From Kineosporia corallincola (lineage in GTDB: Bacteria; Actinomycetota; Actinomycetes; Actinomycetales; Kineosporiaceae), in the NCBI RefSeq assembly GCF_018499875.1, contig NZ_JAHBAY010000008.1:1-64000 (forward strand): 64,000 nucleotides of DNA. The letters run 5' to 3'. Position numbers and translations under genes: made by a program. This document shows positions 1 through 8,918 of this stretch, in pieces (the first letter of the stretch is position 1; each line of letters begins with the position of its first letter). The notes below the pieces were generated by a model. That model did no database searches and had not been told where the DNA came from. It worked only from the letters and a program-made list of their open reading frames with translations.

Positions 1-24
1 GCCCACGCTCATCCGACCTGGCGC

Positions 25-969
25 TCAGCGCCGGTTGCGGGCCTCGCGCCGGGTTCGTGGGCGGTGCTGCTCCGGGTTCTCCCGCGGTTCCTCGCGCTGC
101 GACTCCTTGGCCGGTTGCGCCTGTTTCGCCTGGCGGGACTGTCTGGCCTGTCGTCGTGAGGTGGGCTGTCCCGAGGCGTACGGATCGCGCGGCTCGTACT
201 CGTCGAAGAACGGGTGATAGGGCTCGTCCGGATCGCGATCGGGCACCAGGGCGGCCTGGCCGTAGGCCGGGGTGGCGTGACGGGCCATGCCGGTGGGCGG
301 GGTGCGGCGCGGGGCCGCGTTCGGGCCGGTGACCGCCAGGATCGCCCCGGTGATCGGATCGTCGGCCGGTGCCGGGCGCTGCCGCTCGCGGGCCGGTTCC
401 TGGCTCCGGATCTGTTCCTGGCTCCAGGTCGGCTGCGGGCTCCGGGCCGGCTCCTGATGGCGGATCTGCTCCTGGCTCCGGGTCGGCTCCTCGTTGCGGA
501 TCAGCTGGGGATTGCGGACCGGCTGCGGGCGCCGGGGGGCGTCCCGCCTGCGCGAGAGTTCCGGCGGGTGCACGGCCTCGGAAGCTCGCACCGGCTCGGG
601 CTCAGGGGGGCGTGCGGGTTCCGGGCTGGGCGCCGGGCTCCACGAGGACTGCGGGGGCGCCGGCTCGGGCCTGCGCTGCACCGGGCTCGAGCCGGTGGCC
701 GCCGCGATCGCCCCGGAGATCGGGTCGTCCGCGGCCGGCGGCACCGGCGGGGCGCTGGGAACGGGCTGCTCGACCAGCACCAGGGCCAGGGTGGGGCAGG
801 CCGCTACCGCCCGCTGGGCATGCCCCTGCACGCCCCGGGTGACCGGCCGGTCGGCCAGGATCGGGTAGCCCCACTCGTCCAGCGTGATCAGTTCGGGGAC
901 GAGCTCGGCGCACAGACCGTGCCCCTTACAGGCCGGCCAGTCCACACTCAGCCGTCGCTCCGCCGCCAT
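25..969 (-). CDS. Ferredoxin-like protein with long Pro/Arg-rich disordered tail
   Basis: The first ~65 residues match single-cluster actinobacterial ferredoxins: C14, C20 and C58 followed by Pro, with His17 where a [4Fe-4S] protein would have another Cys. This predicts a [3Fe-4S] electron carrier of the type that serves P450s. The remaining ~240 residues are low complexity (Pro, Arg, Glu, Gln) with short repeats such as SQEPAR, and a DDPI(S/T)GAI module occurs twice, near residues 81 and 203. Ordinary ferredoxins of this family are only about 65-100 residues long. A TAGATT hexamer 7 nt before the ATG suggests a leaderless transcript. It lies 11 nt downstream of the HAD gene on the same strand. 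The redox partner is unknown and no P450 is nearby. Confidence 0.8.
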   Translation of the reverse strand: MAAERRLSVDWPACKGHGLCAELVPELITLDEWGYPILADRPVTRGVQGHAQRAVAACPTLALVLVEQPVPSAPPVPPAADDPISGAIAAATGSSPVQRRPEPAPPQSSWSPAPSPEPARPPEPEPVRASEAVHPPELSRRRDAPRRPQPVRNPQLIRNEEPTRSQEQIRHQEPARSPQPTWSQEQIRSQEPARERQRPAPADDPITGAILAVTGPNAAPRRTPPTGMARHATPAYGQAALVPDRDPDEPYHPFFDEYEPRDPYASGQPTSRRQARQSRQAKQAQPAKESQREEPRENPEQHRPRTRREARNRR

Positions 970-980
970 GTGGCAAGAAT

Positions 981-1811
981 CTACCGTTTGACCTTGTGAT
1001 CGCGTTCGGCCAAAAGGGTCTCGATCACCTGGGCCACCCCGTCCTGGTCGCAGGGCGGGGCCTGCCGGGGCGCCGCAGCGATCGCGTCCGGATGCCCGCC
1101 GGTCATCGCGTATCCGGTTCCGGCCCAGGTCAGCATGGGGATGTCGTTGGGCATGTCGCCGAAGGCGATCACTTCACCCGCCTCCACCCCGAGCTCCCCC
1201 GCCAGCCAGGCCAGGGCCGTTGCCTTGGTCACGCCGGGCGCCGAGATCTCCAGCAGGTGGCTGCGAGGGTCGGAGTGGACCACCTCGGCCAGGCCGCCCA
1301 GCGTCTCCCGGGCCAGCACCAGCAGCTCGTCGGAGTCCAGCTCGCCGTAGTGCTCGGCGGACTGCTTGCAGAGCACCTTGATCACCGTCGGGGCGTCGTG
1401 CAGCAGCGTGGCGACCGGGCCGACGGCGGCCTCGAAGGCGGCGTTGTGGATCGCCATGTAGCCCGGCTCACGGCGGTATCCGTTCAGTGTCTCCAGGGCG
1501 AACGCGGCACCCGGGATGCGCTCGCGCAGCCGCTCGGTGACGGCCAGCACGGTGGACGCGGTCAGCCCCCGGCTGCTCACGACGGCGCCGGTGGCCAGAT
1601 TCAGCACCGCGGCGCCGTTCCCGACCAGGGCCAGTCCCTGGTGCCCGGTCATCTCCACGATCGGGTCCATCCAGCGGGGCGGGCGCCCGGTGACGAACAC
1701 GACGTGCACGCCGCGACTCTCGCAGGCGGTGAGCGCGGCCAGGGTGCGCGGCGAGATCCGGCCGTCCCTGCCGACGATCGTGCCGTCGAGGTCGCACGCA
1801 ACCATTCGCAT
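981..1811 (-). CDS. HAD-superfamily (Cof-type, IIB) phosphatase
   Basis: This is a predicted cytosolic HAD phosphatase of the Cof/sugar-phosphate type. The DLDGT nucleophile motif lies within the first dozen residues, a VTGRP motif II follows, and near the C-terminus there is a GDMPND motif with Mg-binding acids. The length of about 276 residues is normal for the family. I chose the ATG at 1811 because AGGA stands 7 nt upstream and the Asp motif then falls at the usual place; a frame-extended start at 1874 would add a non-conserved leader. It is probably co-transcribed with the ferredoxin-like gene. The substrate cannot be read from sequence. A second Cof-type paralogue lies at 13542-14393. 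Confidence 0.88.
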   Translation of the reverse strand: MRMVACDLDGTIVGRDGRISPRTLAALTACESRGVHVVFVTGRPPRWMDPIVEMTGHQGLALVGNGAAVLNLATGAVVSSRGLTASTVLAVTERLRERIPGAAFALETLNGYRREPGYMAIHNAAFEAAVGPVATLLHDAPTVIKVLCKQSAEHYGELDSDELLVLARETLGGLAEVVHSDPRSHLLEISAPGVTKATALAWLAGELGVEAGEVIAFGDMPNDIPMLTWAGTGYAMTGGHPDAIAAAPRQAPPCDQDGVAQVIETLLAERDHKVKR

Positions 1812-1945
1812 GTTCACATCCTGGACCACATTTTCCGGGCCCACGCACGCATCGGTCCCGAGCTGTCGGCGCAAGGGCCGGCCGTGCCGGAACGACGCCC
1901 GACGGGCGGCACCGGAAGCGGGACCGATGGCCTACCGTGGCGGCC

Positions 1946-2524
1946 ATGGTGTCCGAACCGGGTTCCGAGCCCACCTCCATGCCCGGCGACGTGCCCGGCG
2001 ACGTGCCCGGCGACGTGCCCGGCGACGTGCCCGGCGACGTGCCCGGCGACGTGCCCGGCGACGTACCCGGCGACACACCCGGCCCCGTCACCGGTGACAC
2101 CACAGGTGACGCATCGGGGGAACAGCCTGGCCCGACCTCCGGCCCCGACCGTGGTGACGCACCCGACGACGAGTCGGACTTCGTGTTCGACCTGGTCTTC
2201 GACGAGGAGCCGGACCGGGAGGTGACGATCTGGGCGGAGGACGGCCTGACCGTCCGGGCCACACTTGACGACGGCGACCTGGTGATCACTGGTCAGGACC
2301 GCAACGCGCAGCAGCTGTTCGGCGAGGACGTCACCGAGTACGAGTACGGCATCACCGTGGCGGCCGACGACGTACCGGCCGTGCTGGACGCGCTCGACGT
2401 GGCGGCCGACGTGGACGTGCTCGACGCCCTGGTGCTGCGGGGTGCCGACCTGGTGCGGATCGGCGAGGCCGGATGGCTGGAGAGCATCGGCGTGAACGCG
2501 GAGTTCTGGTCACGCATCGAGTGA
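1946..2524 (+). CDS. Hypothetical protein with GDVP tandem repeats and conserved acidic C-terminal domain
   Basis: The N-terminal third is a low-complexity stretch built from seven PGDV units and one PGDT, coded by a 12-bp tandem repeat. About 120 residues follow that look folded and acidic (DFVFDLVFDEEPDREV near its start, ending FWSRIE) and probably form an actinobacterial family of unknown function. There is no signal peptide or membrane segment. A TACCGT hexamer 7 nt before the ATG at 1946 supports a leaderless start; an in-frame GTG lies at 1937. The gene is followed by two GC-rich hairpins and converges on the response regulator. Function unknown. Confidence 0.75.
   Translation: MVSEPGSEPTSMPGDVPGDVPGDVPGDVPGDVPGDVPGDVPGDTPGPVTGDTTGDASGEQPGPTSGPDRGDAPDDESDFVFDLVFDEEPDREVTIWAEDGLTVRATLDDGDLVITGQDRNAQQLFGEDVTEYEYGITVAADDVPAVLDALDVAADVDVLDALVLRGADLVRIGEAGWLESIGVNAEFWSRIE
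1982..2077 (+). repeat. 12-bp tandem repeat coding PGDV (8 units)
   Basis: Eight consecutive 12-bp units of cccggcgacgtg, in phase with the reading frame. The first seven encode PGDV and the last PGDT. The units are almost identical at DNA level, which implies recent slippage-type expansion and likely copy-number variation between strains. Confidence 0.95.
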
Positions 2525-2580
2525 CCACCGGGGAAGAGACGCCGGGCGGGCGCGACATCCTTCGCGGCGCCGCCCGGCGC

Positions 2581-2651
2581 CGAGGCCGTGGGAACCGGGC
2601 CGGATCCGCAGGGCCCGGTCCTGGCCTCGCCGGACACCCCCCGCGGTGTCC
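2581..2651. terminator. Two adjacent GC-rich hairpins between convergent genes
   Basis: A long interrupted stem pairs CGAGGCC (2581) with GGCCTCG (2623) and, inside it, ACCGGGCC (2594) with GGCCCGGT (2612). A second hairpin pairs GGACACC (2632) with GGTGTCC (2645). Neither has a U-run. Their place between the convergent genes ending at 2524 and 2719 fits actinobacterial U-less terminators. Confidence 0.5.
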
Positions 2652-2718
2652 CGGCCGACGCCAACGCTAGGCAGGTACCGATCGGTCGGCATGCCCCACC
2701 TTGGGGGGACACCGGATG

Positions 2719-3507
2719 TCAGTCGTCGCGCGGCCCCTCGGCCTCGTGCAGCAGGCCGTCTTCCACGGCCCGGCGGTGCAGGGCGATCTTCGTGCGCGCC
2801 TCCCGCCCGGCGTGGGCATATTTCTCCCGCACCCGGGTGAGGTAGGTCTTGGCCGTCTCTACCGAGATGTCCAGTTGCCGGGCAACGGTTTTCAGCGGCA
2901 GACCGGAGGCGTAGAGCACCAGGGCCCGACGCTCCTGAGGGCTCAGCGCCGGACCGGGTTCGCCCTGGTCGTCGGTCACCAGCATCGCCGCGAGAGCAGG
3001 CGTCACATGCCCCTCGCCCCGGGCCGCGGCCCGCACGGCATGCGCCATCTCGTCGGCGTTCTCGCTCTTCGGCACATAGCCCAGGGCCCCGGCCGACACG
3101 CACTCCCGCACCCGGCGGGGGTCGGAGAAGGTACTGATCACCACCACCGCGACGCCGGCCGCGGACAGCTCGACGATCTTCGCGCCGGCCGGTACGTCGT
3201 CGCCCAGGTCGATGTCGAGCAGCACCACGTCTACCGGAAACTGCTGATGCCGCACCAGTTCCCGGAATTCCGTGACGGCGATGACGACGTCCAGGTCGTC
3301 AGCCCGGGTCGTCAGCCAGGTGCTCAGCCCGTCGAGCATCAGCCGGTGGTCGTCGACGATCCCGACGCGGGTGCGCCGCACCGGGTGCTGCCGTGGAATC
3401 GGCGGCAGCCCAGCCAGCTCCAGCCTGTCGGAGTGCCGCACGTTCAGCTCCCCGGGCCGGGCCGATCGGCCGTCTTTCACCTGTCCCACCTGGTCTCGCT
3501 CGTCCAC
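2719..3507 (-). CDS. NarL/LuxR-family response regulator
   Basis: This is a two-domain DNA-binding response regulator. The receiver domain covers roughly residues 46-165 with the acidic pair D52/D53, phosphoacceptor D98 in LLDID, a conserved ST near 125 and K147 in VPKS. A LuxR-type helix-turn-helix follows at about 185-245 (LSPQERRALVLYASG, then VSVETAKTYL-like recognition helix). The GTG at 3507 puts ~44 unconserved residues before the receiver, so a later start is possible. No histidine kinase is adjacent, so it is an orphan here. It is divergent from the chemotaxis receptor gene, with about 250 bp between them. Confidence 0.88.
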   Translation of the reverse strand: MDERDQVGQVKDGRSARPGELNVRHSDRLELAGLPPIPRQHPVRRTRVGIVDDHRLMLDGLSTWLTTRADDLDVVIAVTEFRELVRHQQFPVDVVLLDIDLGDDVPAGAKIVELSAAGVAVVVISTFSDPRRVRECVSAGALGYVPKSENADEMAHAVRAAARGEGHVTPALAAMLVTDDQGEPGPALSPQERRALVLYASGLPLKTVARQLDISVETAKTYLTRVREKYAHAGREARTKIALHRRAVEDGLLHEAEGPRDD

Positions 3508-3694
3508 CCCGCCCTCACGTCCTCCCCCTCGGAAACAGTATGACCGCGGCCATCATGCCGACTGGAGAGTGCCGTCCGGGTCGGCCAGATCGGGAGAGTC
3601 TGCGCAGGTACCGCGGGTTCGGCCACGGCGCGTGATCACGGAACGGATTCCCCCGGACAGATGGGGCCGGACGGCTGACCCCCGGGACTTTCCG

Positions 3695-3721
3695 TAAAGC
3701 CTGATCCCTCAAAGGCGATGG
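3695..3721 (+). promoter_or_regulatory. Candidate FliA (sigma-28)-like promoter of the chemotaxis receptor
   Basis: TAAAG at 3695, then a 15-nt spacer from TAAA, then GGCGATGG at 3714. The classical sigma-28 pattern is TAAA-N15-GCCGATAA; the -35 and spacing match exactly and the -10 matches 5 of 8. It lies 37 nt upstream of the GTG start. Basis: pattern match plus the known role of FliA in chemotaxis gene expression. Confidence 0.4.
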
Positions 3722-3757
3722 AGGGGGGATTCCTCGTTCCCTCCTGGAGAGCACACG

Positions 3758-5239
3758 GTGGCCACGAACCTCGACGCGACGCCCCACCCCACGCCTCGTC
3801 CCCTTATCGCCGTCACCGTGGTCGGCGCCCTCGCCGTCGGGGCGCTGGCGCTGCTCGACGCCCCCTCCTATCTGCCCCTGGCCGCCGGAGCGGTGGTGGC
3901 CGTGCTCGGCGTCGTGCTCGGGCGCGGGCTCGACCGGTCGGTCTCCCGGCTGGAGACCGACGCCAGTACCGCCGCGCAGGCCCTGCGCCAGGGCCACCTG
4001 AACCTGGTCGCGGCCGACGACCGGCCGGTCAGCTCGTCGGTCGCCGGGCTGGGCAACACCCTGCGCCCCATCGGTGGCGCGGTCGACCTGCTGGTGATCG
4101 CCGGTCAGGAGATGGCCGAGGCCGGCGCCACGATCAGCGAGGGCGCGCAGGAGACCAGCGGCAACGCGAACCGGATCGCCGAGTCCGCCTCGGACGTCTC
4201 GCGCAACGTGGCCGCGATGGCCGCGGCCGGTGAGGAGATGCAGGCCGCGATCGCGGAGATCTCCCGCAGCGCGGCCCAGGCCGCCGAGACCGCTGCCTCC
4301 GGCGTGAGCGCGGTGAGTTCCGCGGTGAGCAAGATGGGCGCTCTGGAGGAGTCGAGCGCGCGGGTCGGCAACATCGTCAAGACCATCACCACGATCGCCG
4401 AGCAGACCAACCTGCTGGCCCTGAACGCCACCATCGAGGCCGCCCGCGCCGGGGACGCCGGCAAGGGCTTCGCGGTGGTCGCCGAGGAGGTCAAGCAGCT
4501 GGCCCAGGAGACCGCCCGGGCCACCGAGGAGATCGGGAACACGGTCGAGCAGATCCAGGGCGACTCGTCGTCCGCGATCCAGGCGATCCACGAAATCCGT
4601 TCCATCATCGACCGGATCAGCGAGTTCCAGCAGAGCATCGCCTCCGCCGTGGAGGAGCAGACGCTGACCACGCAGCAGCTCACCTCGACCACCGCCGAGG
4701 TGGCCTCGCAGGCCGACTCGATCGCCAGCTCGGTGGCCGTGGTCGCCAGCCGGTCCACCTCGACCAGCACGGCGGCCGTGCGTAACCACAAGGCGGTCAG
4801 CGAACTCACGCGTCTGGCAGGCGATCTCAAGTCAGTGGTGTCGAACCTGTCACTGCCCGCGCCGGAATCGGTGCCTGCGGACTACTCGATCGCCTGGGAC
4901 CGGGCGGCCAACCGTCTCGACCTGGCGCTGCGCGGCAACTGGGAGATCGACCTGGCCAAGAAGTACGCGGCCGAGCTGGGTGCGGCCTTCCGCGAGGGCA
5001 AGCCGGGCTGGAAGTGCCTGTGCGACATGAGCCAGCTTGGCGCCACCACCCCCGACGTGCAGGCGCAGATCGAGGGCACGATGGCGCTGGCCGGCCAGCT
5101 GGGCATCCAGTACGCCGTGATCCTGCTGGACAATCCGCTGGTCGCCATGCAGATGCAGCGCTCGTCCGACGCCTCCGGCGCGCCGATCGGTTACGCCACC
5201 GACCGGTCCGAAGGGCTGGCACTGATCTCGCAGCACTGA
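3758..5239 (+). CDS. Methyl-accepting chemotaxis protein without a periplasmic sensor, with C-terminal extension
   Basis: Two closely spaced N-terminal membrane helices (about residues 15-35 and 40-55) lead straight into a cytoplasmic methyl-accepting coiled coil. The conserved hairpin tip lies around 205-255 and contains [18 protein letters not shown]. No extracytoplasmic ligand domain is present. After the signalling domain, residues ~375-493 form an extra globular region ([16 protein letters not shown] onward) that I read as STAS- or YtfJ-like but cannot name. The GTG start has GGAG 8 nt upstream. Its presence implies flagellar or other taxis machinery elsewhere in the genome. A bidirectional terminator follows directly. 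Confidence 0.92.
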   Translation: MATNLDATPHPTPRPLIAVTVVGALAVGALALLDAPSYLPLAAGAVVAVLGVVLGRGLDRSVSRLETDASTAAQALRQGHLNLVAADDRPVSSSVAGLGNTLRPIGGAVDLLVIAGQEMAEAGATISEGAQETSGNANRIAESASDVSRNVAAMAAAGEEMQAAIAEISRSAAQAAETAASGVSAVSSAVSKMGALEESSARVGNIVKTITTIAEQTNLLALNATIEAARAGDAGKGFAVVAEEVKQLAQETARATEEIGNTVEQIQGDSSSAIQAIHEIRSIIDRISEFQQSIASAVEEQTLTTQQLTSTTAEVASQADSIASSVAVVASRSTSTSTAAVRNHKAVSELTRLAGDLKSVVSNLSLPAPESVPADYSIAWDRAANRLDLALRGNWEIDLAKKYAAELGAAFREGKPGWKCLCDMSQLGATTPDVQAQIEGTMALAGQLGIQYAVILLDNPLVAMQMQRSSDASGAPIGYATDRSEGLALISQH

Positions 5240-5245
5240 TTCATC

Positions 5246-5290
5246 AAAATGGTGGACGACGAAAGCAGCTCATCGTCGTCCACCATTTTT
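5246..5290. terminator. Bidirectional intrinsic terminator
   Basis: A perfect 17-bp stem: AAAATGGTGGACGACGA at 5246-5262 and its complement at 5273-5289, loop of 10 nt, with A and T runs on both sides. It serves the convergent receptor gene and DUF779 gene. The inner stem GGTGGACGACGA recurs in the terminator at 51205. Confidence 0.92.
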
Positions 5291-5707
5291 TCATGGGCCC
5301 AGCGCCGCGGCCTCGTCCTCGGTGAGCAGCCGGGAGCGGATCAGGAACCGCACACCGTGTGGCGCCTCCAGCGAAAAGCCTGCTCCGCGGCCGGGAACCA
5401 CGTCGATCGTGAGATGCGTGTGCTTCCAGTACTCGAACTGGTTGCGCGACATCCAGACCGGGACCCGTTCGTCGTCCAGAGGAAGTTCCGCCAGCAGCAC
5501 GTCACTGTCGCCGGTGATGAAATCGCCCAGCGGGTAACACATCGGGGAACTGCCGTCGCAACAGCCGCCGGACTGGTGGAACATCAGCGGACCGTGCTGA
5601 TCGCGCAGCGTGCGCAGCATGCCGACGGCCTCCGGGGTGAAAGCGACTCGCGTGTAGGGGTCGTCCTTCACGGTTCCGGTCAGTTCGGCGTCGATACTCC
5701 GGTCCAT
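5291..5707 (-). CDS. DUF779 family protein (aldehyde-dehydrogenase-associated)
   Basis: A small protein of 138 residues with the Cys-rich GGCCDGSSPMC motif typical of DUF779, a family that almost always sits beside acetaldehyde/aldehyde dehydrogenase genes. The motif suggests a metal or cofactor-binding role, but its biochemical job is not established. The start ATG at 5707 follows GGAGGTGG by 8 nt. It is the last gene of the set regulator - aldehyde dehydrogenase - DUF779, all on the minus strand. Confidence 0.88.
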   Translation of the reverse strand: MDRSIDAELTGTVKDDPYTRVAFTPEAVGMLRTLRDQHGPLMFHQSGGCCDGSSPMCYPLGDFITGDSDVLLAELPLDDERVPVWMSRNQFEYWKHTHLTIDVVPGRGAGFSLEAPHGVRFLIRSRLLTEDEAAALGP

Positions 5708-5833
5708 GGTCGTCCACCTCCGCAGGTTCTTCCCAGTGTCACGCGAGAACCGGCCGCCGGCCACCCCGTGGGGTGACCGACCGGCCGTTCCGCGGCGACC
5801 CGGTCAGCCCGAATCGCGCGTCCAGGAGATGGA

Positions 5834-7357
5834 TCAGAAGAAGCCGAGCTTCTTCGGCGAGTAGCTGACCAGCAGGTTCTTGGTCTGCTGGTAGTGCTCG
5901 AGCATCATCTTGTGGTTCTCCCGGCCGATTCCGGAGCCCTTGTAGCCGCCGAACGCGGCGTGCGCCGGATAGGCGTGGTAGTTGTTCGTCCACACCCGGC
6001 CGGCCTGGATGCCGCGGCCGAAGCGGTAGGCGGTGTTGATGTCGCGCGACCAGACCCCGGCGCCGAGGCCGTACAGCGTGTCGTTGGCGATCTTGAGCGC
6101 CTCGTCCTGACTGTCGAACCGGGTCACCGAGACCACCGGCCCGAAGATCTCCTCCTGGAAGATCCGCATCGAGTTGTTGCCCTCGAAGATGGTCGGTTTC
6201 ACGTAGTAGCCGCCGCTCAGCTCGCCCCCGAGGTCGGCCCGCTCACCACCGGTCACCAGGGTCGCGCCCTCGGCCCTGCCGATGTCGAAGTAGGAGAGGA
6301 TCTTCTCCAGCTGGTCGTTGCTGGCCTGGGCTCCGATCATGGTGTCGCTGTCGAGCGGGTTCCCGGCCACGATCGCCTCGGTGCGGGCCGTGGCGTCGGA
6401 CAGGAACGAGTCGTAGATCGACGTCTGGATCAGCGCCCGCGACGGGCAGGTGCAGACCTCTCCGGAGTTCAGCGCGAACATGGTGAAGCCCTCGAGCGAC
6501 TTGTCGTAGAAGTCGTCCTGGGCCGCGGCCACGTCCTCGAAGAAGATGTTCGGGCTCTTGCCGCCCAGCTCCAGGGTCACCGGGATGACGTTCTGGCTGG
6601 CGTACTGCATGATCAGCCGGCCCGTGGTGGTCTCGCCGGTGAAGGCGATCTTGCTGATCCGCGGGCTGGAGGCGAGCGGCTTGCCGGCCTCCACCCCGAA
6701 CCCGTTGACGATGTTGAGCACACCGTCGGGCAGCAGGTCACCCACCAGGTCGATCCAGTGCATGATCGACGCCGGGGTCTGCTCGGCCGGCTTCAGCACG
6801 ACCGCGTTGCCCGCGGCCAGGGCCGGGGCGAGCTTCCAGACCGCCATCAGCAGCGGGAAGTTCCACGGGATGATCTGGCCGACCACGCCCAGCGGCTCGT
6901 GGAAGTGGTAGCCGACGGTGTCGTCGTCGATCTGGCTGATCGAGCCCTCCTGGCCCCTCACCGCACCGGCGAAGTAGCGGAAGTGGTCGATGGCCAGCGG
7001 CAGGTCGGCAGCCAGCGACTCGCGGATCGGCTTGCCGTTGTCCCAGGTCTCGGCGACGGCGAGCGCCTCGAGATTCTGTTCCATCCGGTCGGCGATCTTG
7101 TTCAGGATGTTGGCGCGCTCGGCCACCGAGGTGCGGCCCCAGGCGGGGGCGGCGGCGTGGGCGGCGTCCAGCGCGAGTTCGATGTCCTCCGCGGTGCCGC
7201 GGGCGATCTCGCAGAACGTCTTTCCGTTGATCGGGCTGGGGTTCTCGAAGTACTGGCCCTTGGCCGGCGCCACCCGGCGGCCGCCGATCCAGTGGTCGTA
7301 GCGGGAGGCGAAGGTGGTGGGGCTGCCCGGCTGGCTGGGCGCTGCGAAGACGGCCAT
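5834..7357 (-). CDS. NAD-dependent aldehyde dehydrogenase (ExaC/AcoD-like)
   Basis: A 507-residue aldehyde dehydrogenase, full length for the superfamily. It has the nucleotide-binding IPWNFP motif (163-168), the general base E263 in LELGGKSPN, and the catalytic C302 in [10 protein letters not shown]. The closest group by motif and context is the acetaldehyde dehydrogenase used in alcohol and acetoin breakdown, oxidising short aldehydes to acids. It is preceded by a GAF-type activator and followed by DUF779. Its promoter region contains three CCGACGTT boxes. Confidence 0.95.
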   Translation of the reverse strand: MAVFAAPSQPGSPTTFASRYDHWIGGRRVAPAKGQYFENPSPINGKTFCEIARGTAEDIELALDAAHAAAPAWGRTSVAERANILNKIADRMEQNLEALAVAETWDNGKPIRESLAADLPLAIDHFRYFAGAVRGQEGSISQIDDDTVGYHFHEPLGVVGQIIPWNFPLLMAVWKLAPALAAGNAVVLKPAEQTPASIMHWIDLVGDLLPDGVLNIVNGFGVEAGKPLASSPRISKIAFTGETTTGRLIMQYASQNVIPVTLELGGKSPNIFFEDVAAAQDDFYDKSLEGFTMFALNSGEVCTCPSRALIQTSIYDSFLSDATARTEAIVAGNPLDSDTMIGAQASNDQLEKILSYFDIGRAEGATLVTGGERADLGGELSGGYYVKPTIFEGNNSMRIFQEEIFGPVVSVTRFDSQDEALKIANDTLYGLGAGVWSRDINTAYRFGRGIQAGRVWTNNYHAYPAHAAFGGYKGSGIGRENHKMMLEHYQQTKNLLVSYSPKKLGFF

Positions 7358-7402
7358 GGAAAACCTCCGGATCTTTCGGCCCGACGGTGGACCGAAGCTA
7401 CG

Positions 7403-7449
7403 CCGACGTTAGGTCGGGTGAGGTTGCACCGACGTTGCGGACCGACGTT
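7403..7449. promoter_or_regulatory. Phased CCGACGTT boxes upstream of the aldehyde dehydrogenase
   Basis: CCGACGTT occurs at 7403, 7429 and 7442, i.e. spaced 26 and 13 bp. They lie 46-92 bp upstream of the dehydrogenase start, where activator sites are expected. They are candidate binding sites for the regulator encoded just upstream (7517-8809). Basis: seen repeats; role inferred. Confidence 0.45.
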
Positions 7450-7516
7450 GTCACCCGTTGGCAGGCAGCCGGTTACGCCGGACGGCTGCACGCCGGACAG
7501 CGTCACCCCAACGGCT

Positions 7517-8809
7517 TCACGCCAGACGGCCCAGGCGGGCCCGGGCGAGGGCCTGCCGGGGCGATCCGGTGGGCAGCGCGGCGACCAGGGCCTGCCAGGC
7601 CGCGGCGTCATCGGCCCCCTCGGGCAGGCCGACCCAGCGCTCGAGCACCGCGACGCTGCCCGAGGCGAGCGCGGCCTCCCGCACCTCGCAGACGAATTCA
7701 TCAGTCATGGAACGGATTCCGGGAGCGTCCGAGCCGGGCAGCGGGCTGCCCGCGAACTGCTCTAGGGCCTGCGCCACCTGACCCTCGGCCAGCGCCTCGC
7801 GCACCTGCGAGACGTCGGTGCCCACCGGAAGATTCAGCCGGTAGGGCCGGGACGACAGCATCGAGGCACCGAGAACCCTTCGCAGCCGGTTGATCTCGGC
7901 CCGTACCGTGATCAGGTGCTCCCCCTCGTCGTGCAGTGCCACGTCGAGCGCCTGGGCGGACAGGCCGTGCGGGGCGCTCGCCAGCAGCCAGACCAGCTCG
8001 GTGTGCCGACGTGACAGGCGCACGGTGCGGCCCTCGACCTCCAGGGTGCCCGCGTCCGGGCCGAGCAGGCGCAGGCGGGCGTCGCTGTGGCGGGGCATCG
8101 GGGGACGCACGTGCGTGCCGGTGCGTGGACGGTCGCCTCCCGGCGTGGAGGCGTCTGCCGGCCACTGGCCACCCGCGCGCAGCTGCAACCCGGCCTCCAC
8201 CGCGGCGGCGCAGGCCCGCACCAGGGCCAGGGTGCGCGGGCCGGCCACGTCCGGCCCGCCGGTCAGGTCGATGACGCCGAGCAGGTCGCCGCTGAGCGGG
8301 TGGTGCACCGGCGCGGCCACGCAGCTCCACGAGCGGGCACCCAGGCCGAAGTGCTCGCCCGCGTTGATCCCGACCGGTCGGCCGAGGGCCAGGGCGGTGC
8401 CGGGGGCGTTGGTGCCGGCGGCCCGCTCACTCCACAGCGAGCCCTCGACGAAGTGCATGCCCTCGGCCCGGCTGCGCAGGTGGTGGTGGCCCTCCACCCA
8501 GAGCAGCCGGCCGGTGGCGTCGCCGACGGCCACGATGTGCCCGGCCTCGTCGGCGTCCTCGGTCAGGAGCTGCCGGATCAGGGGCATCATCGCGGCCAGC
8601 GGATGGTGGGCCCGGTAGTCGGCGAGCTCGCTCTCGGTCATGTCCAGCGGAGCGGCCTCGGTGTCCGGATCGACCCCCAGGGCGAGCGAGCGCCGCCAGC
8701 TCTCGGCGACGACCGGCCGCACGAGATCACCCGGCAGCGGCGAGGTGGGGGCGGCCAGAAACGTCTCGTGGACGGCAGCCAGCGCTCCGATCCGCTTCAT
8801 CGAGGACAT
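7517..8809 (-). CDS. GAF-domain transcriptional regulator of the aldehyde locus
   Basis: The N-terminal half (to ~residue 205) resembles the sensor part of AcoR-type regulators: a SWRRSLALGVDPD entry motif and a GAF fold with GSLWSERAAGTNAPGTAL. The AAA+ domain of classical AcoR is absent; instead a C-terminal region (about 240-335) has a winged-helix look (VRLSRRHTELVWLLA, then ITVRAEINRLRRVLG). This architecture is usual in actinobacteria beside aldehyde dehydrogenase and DUF779. The start has TAGGAT just upstream, consistent with a leaderless transcript. It probably controls the dehydrogenase downstream; the inducer is unknown. Confidence 0.85.
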   Translation of the reverse strand: MSSMKRIGALAAVHETFLAAPTSPLPGDLVRPVVAESWRRSLALGVDPDTEAAPLDMTESELADYRAHHPLAAMMPLIRQLLTEDADEAGHIVAVGDATGRLLWVEGHHHLRSRAEGMHFVEGSLWSERAAGTNAPGTALALGRPVGINAGEHFGLGARSWSCVAAPVHHPLSGDLLGVIDLTGGPDVAGPRTLALVRACAAAVEAGLQLRAGGQWPADASTPGGDRPRTGTHVRPPMPRHSDARLRLLGPDAGTLEVEGRTVRLSRRHTELVWLLASAPHGLSAQALDVALHDEGEHLITVRAEINRLRRVLGASMLSSRPYRLNLPVGTDVSQVREALAEGQVAQALEQFAGSPLPGSDAPGIRSMTDEFVCEVREAALASGSVAVLERWVGLPEGADDAAAWQALVAALPTGSPRQALARARLGRLA

Positions 8810-8918
8810 GCCGCGATCCTAAGTGACCCAGCTCACCGGCGCAGCCGCCTGCCCGGGACATTTTCCTCTGGGGCGCCGACCGGTGGACCCTTCGTGACCT
8901 GCGGCAGGTCCTGACCGT

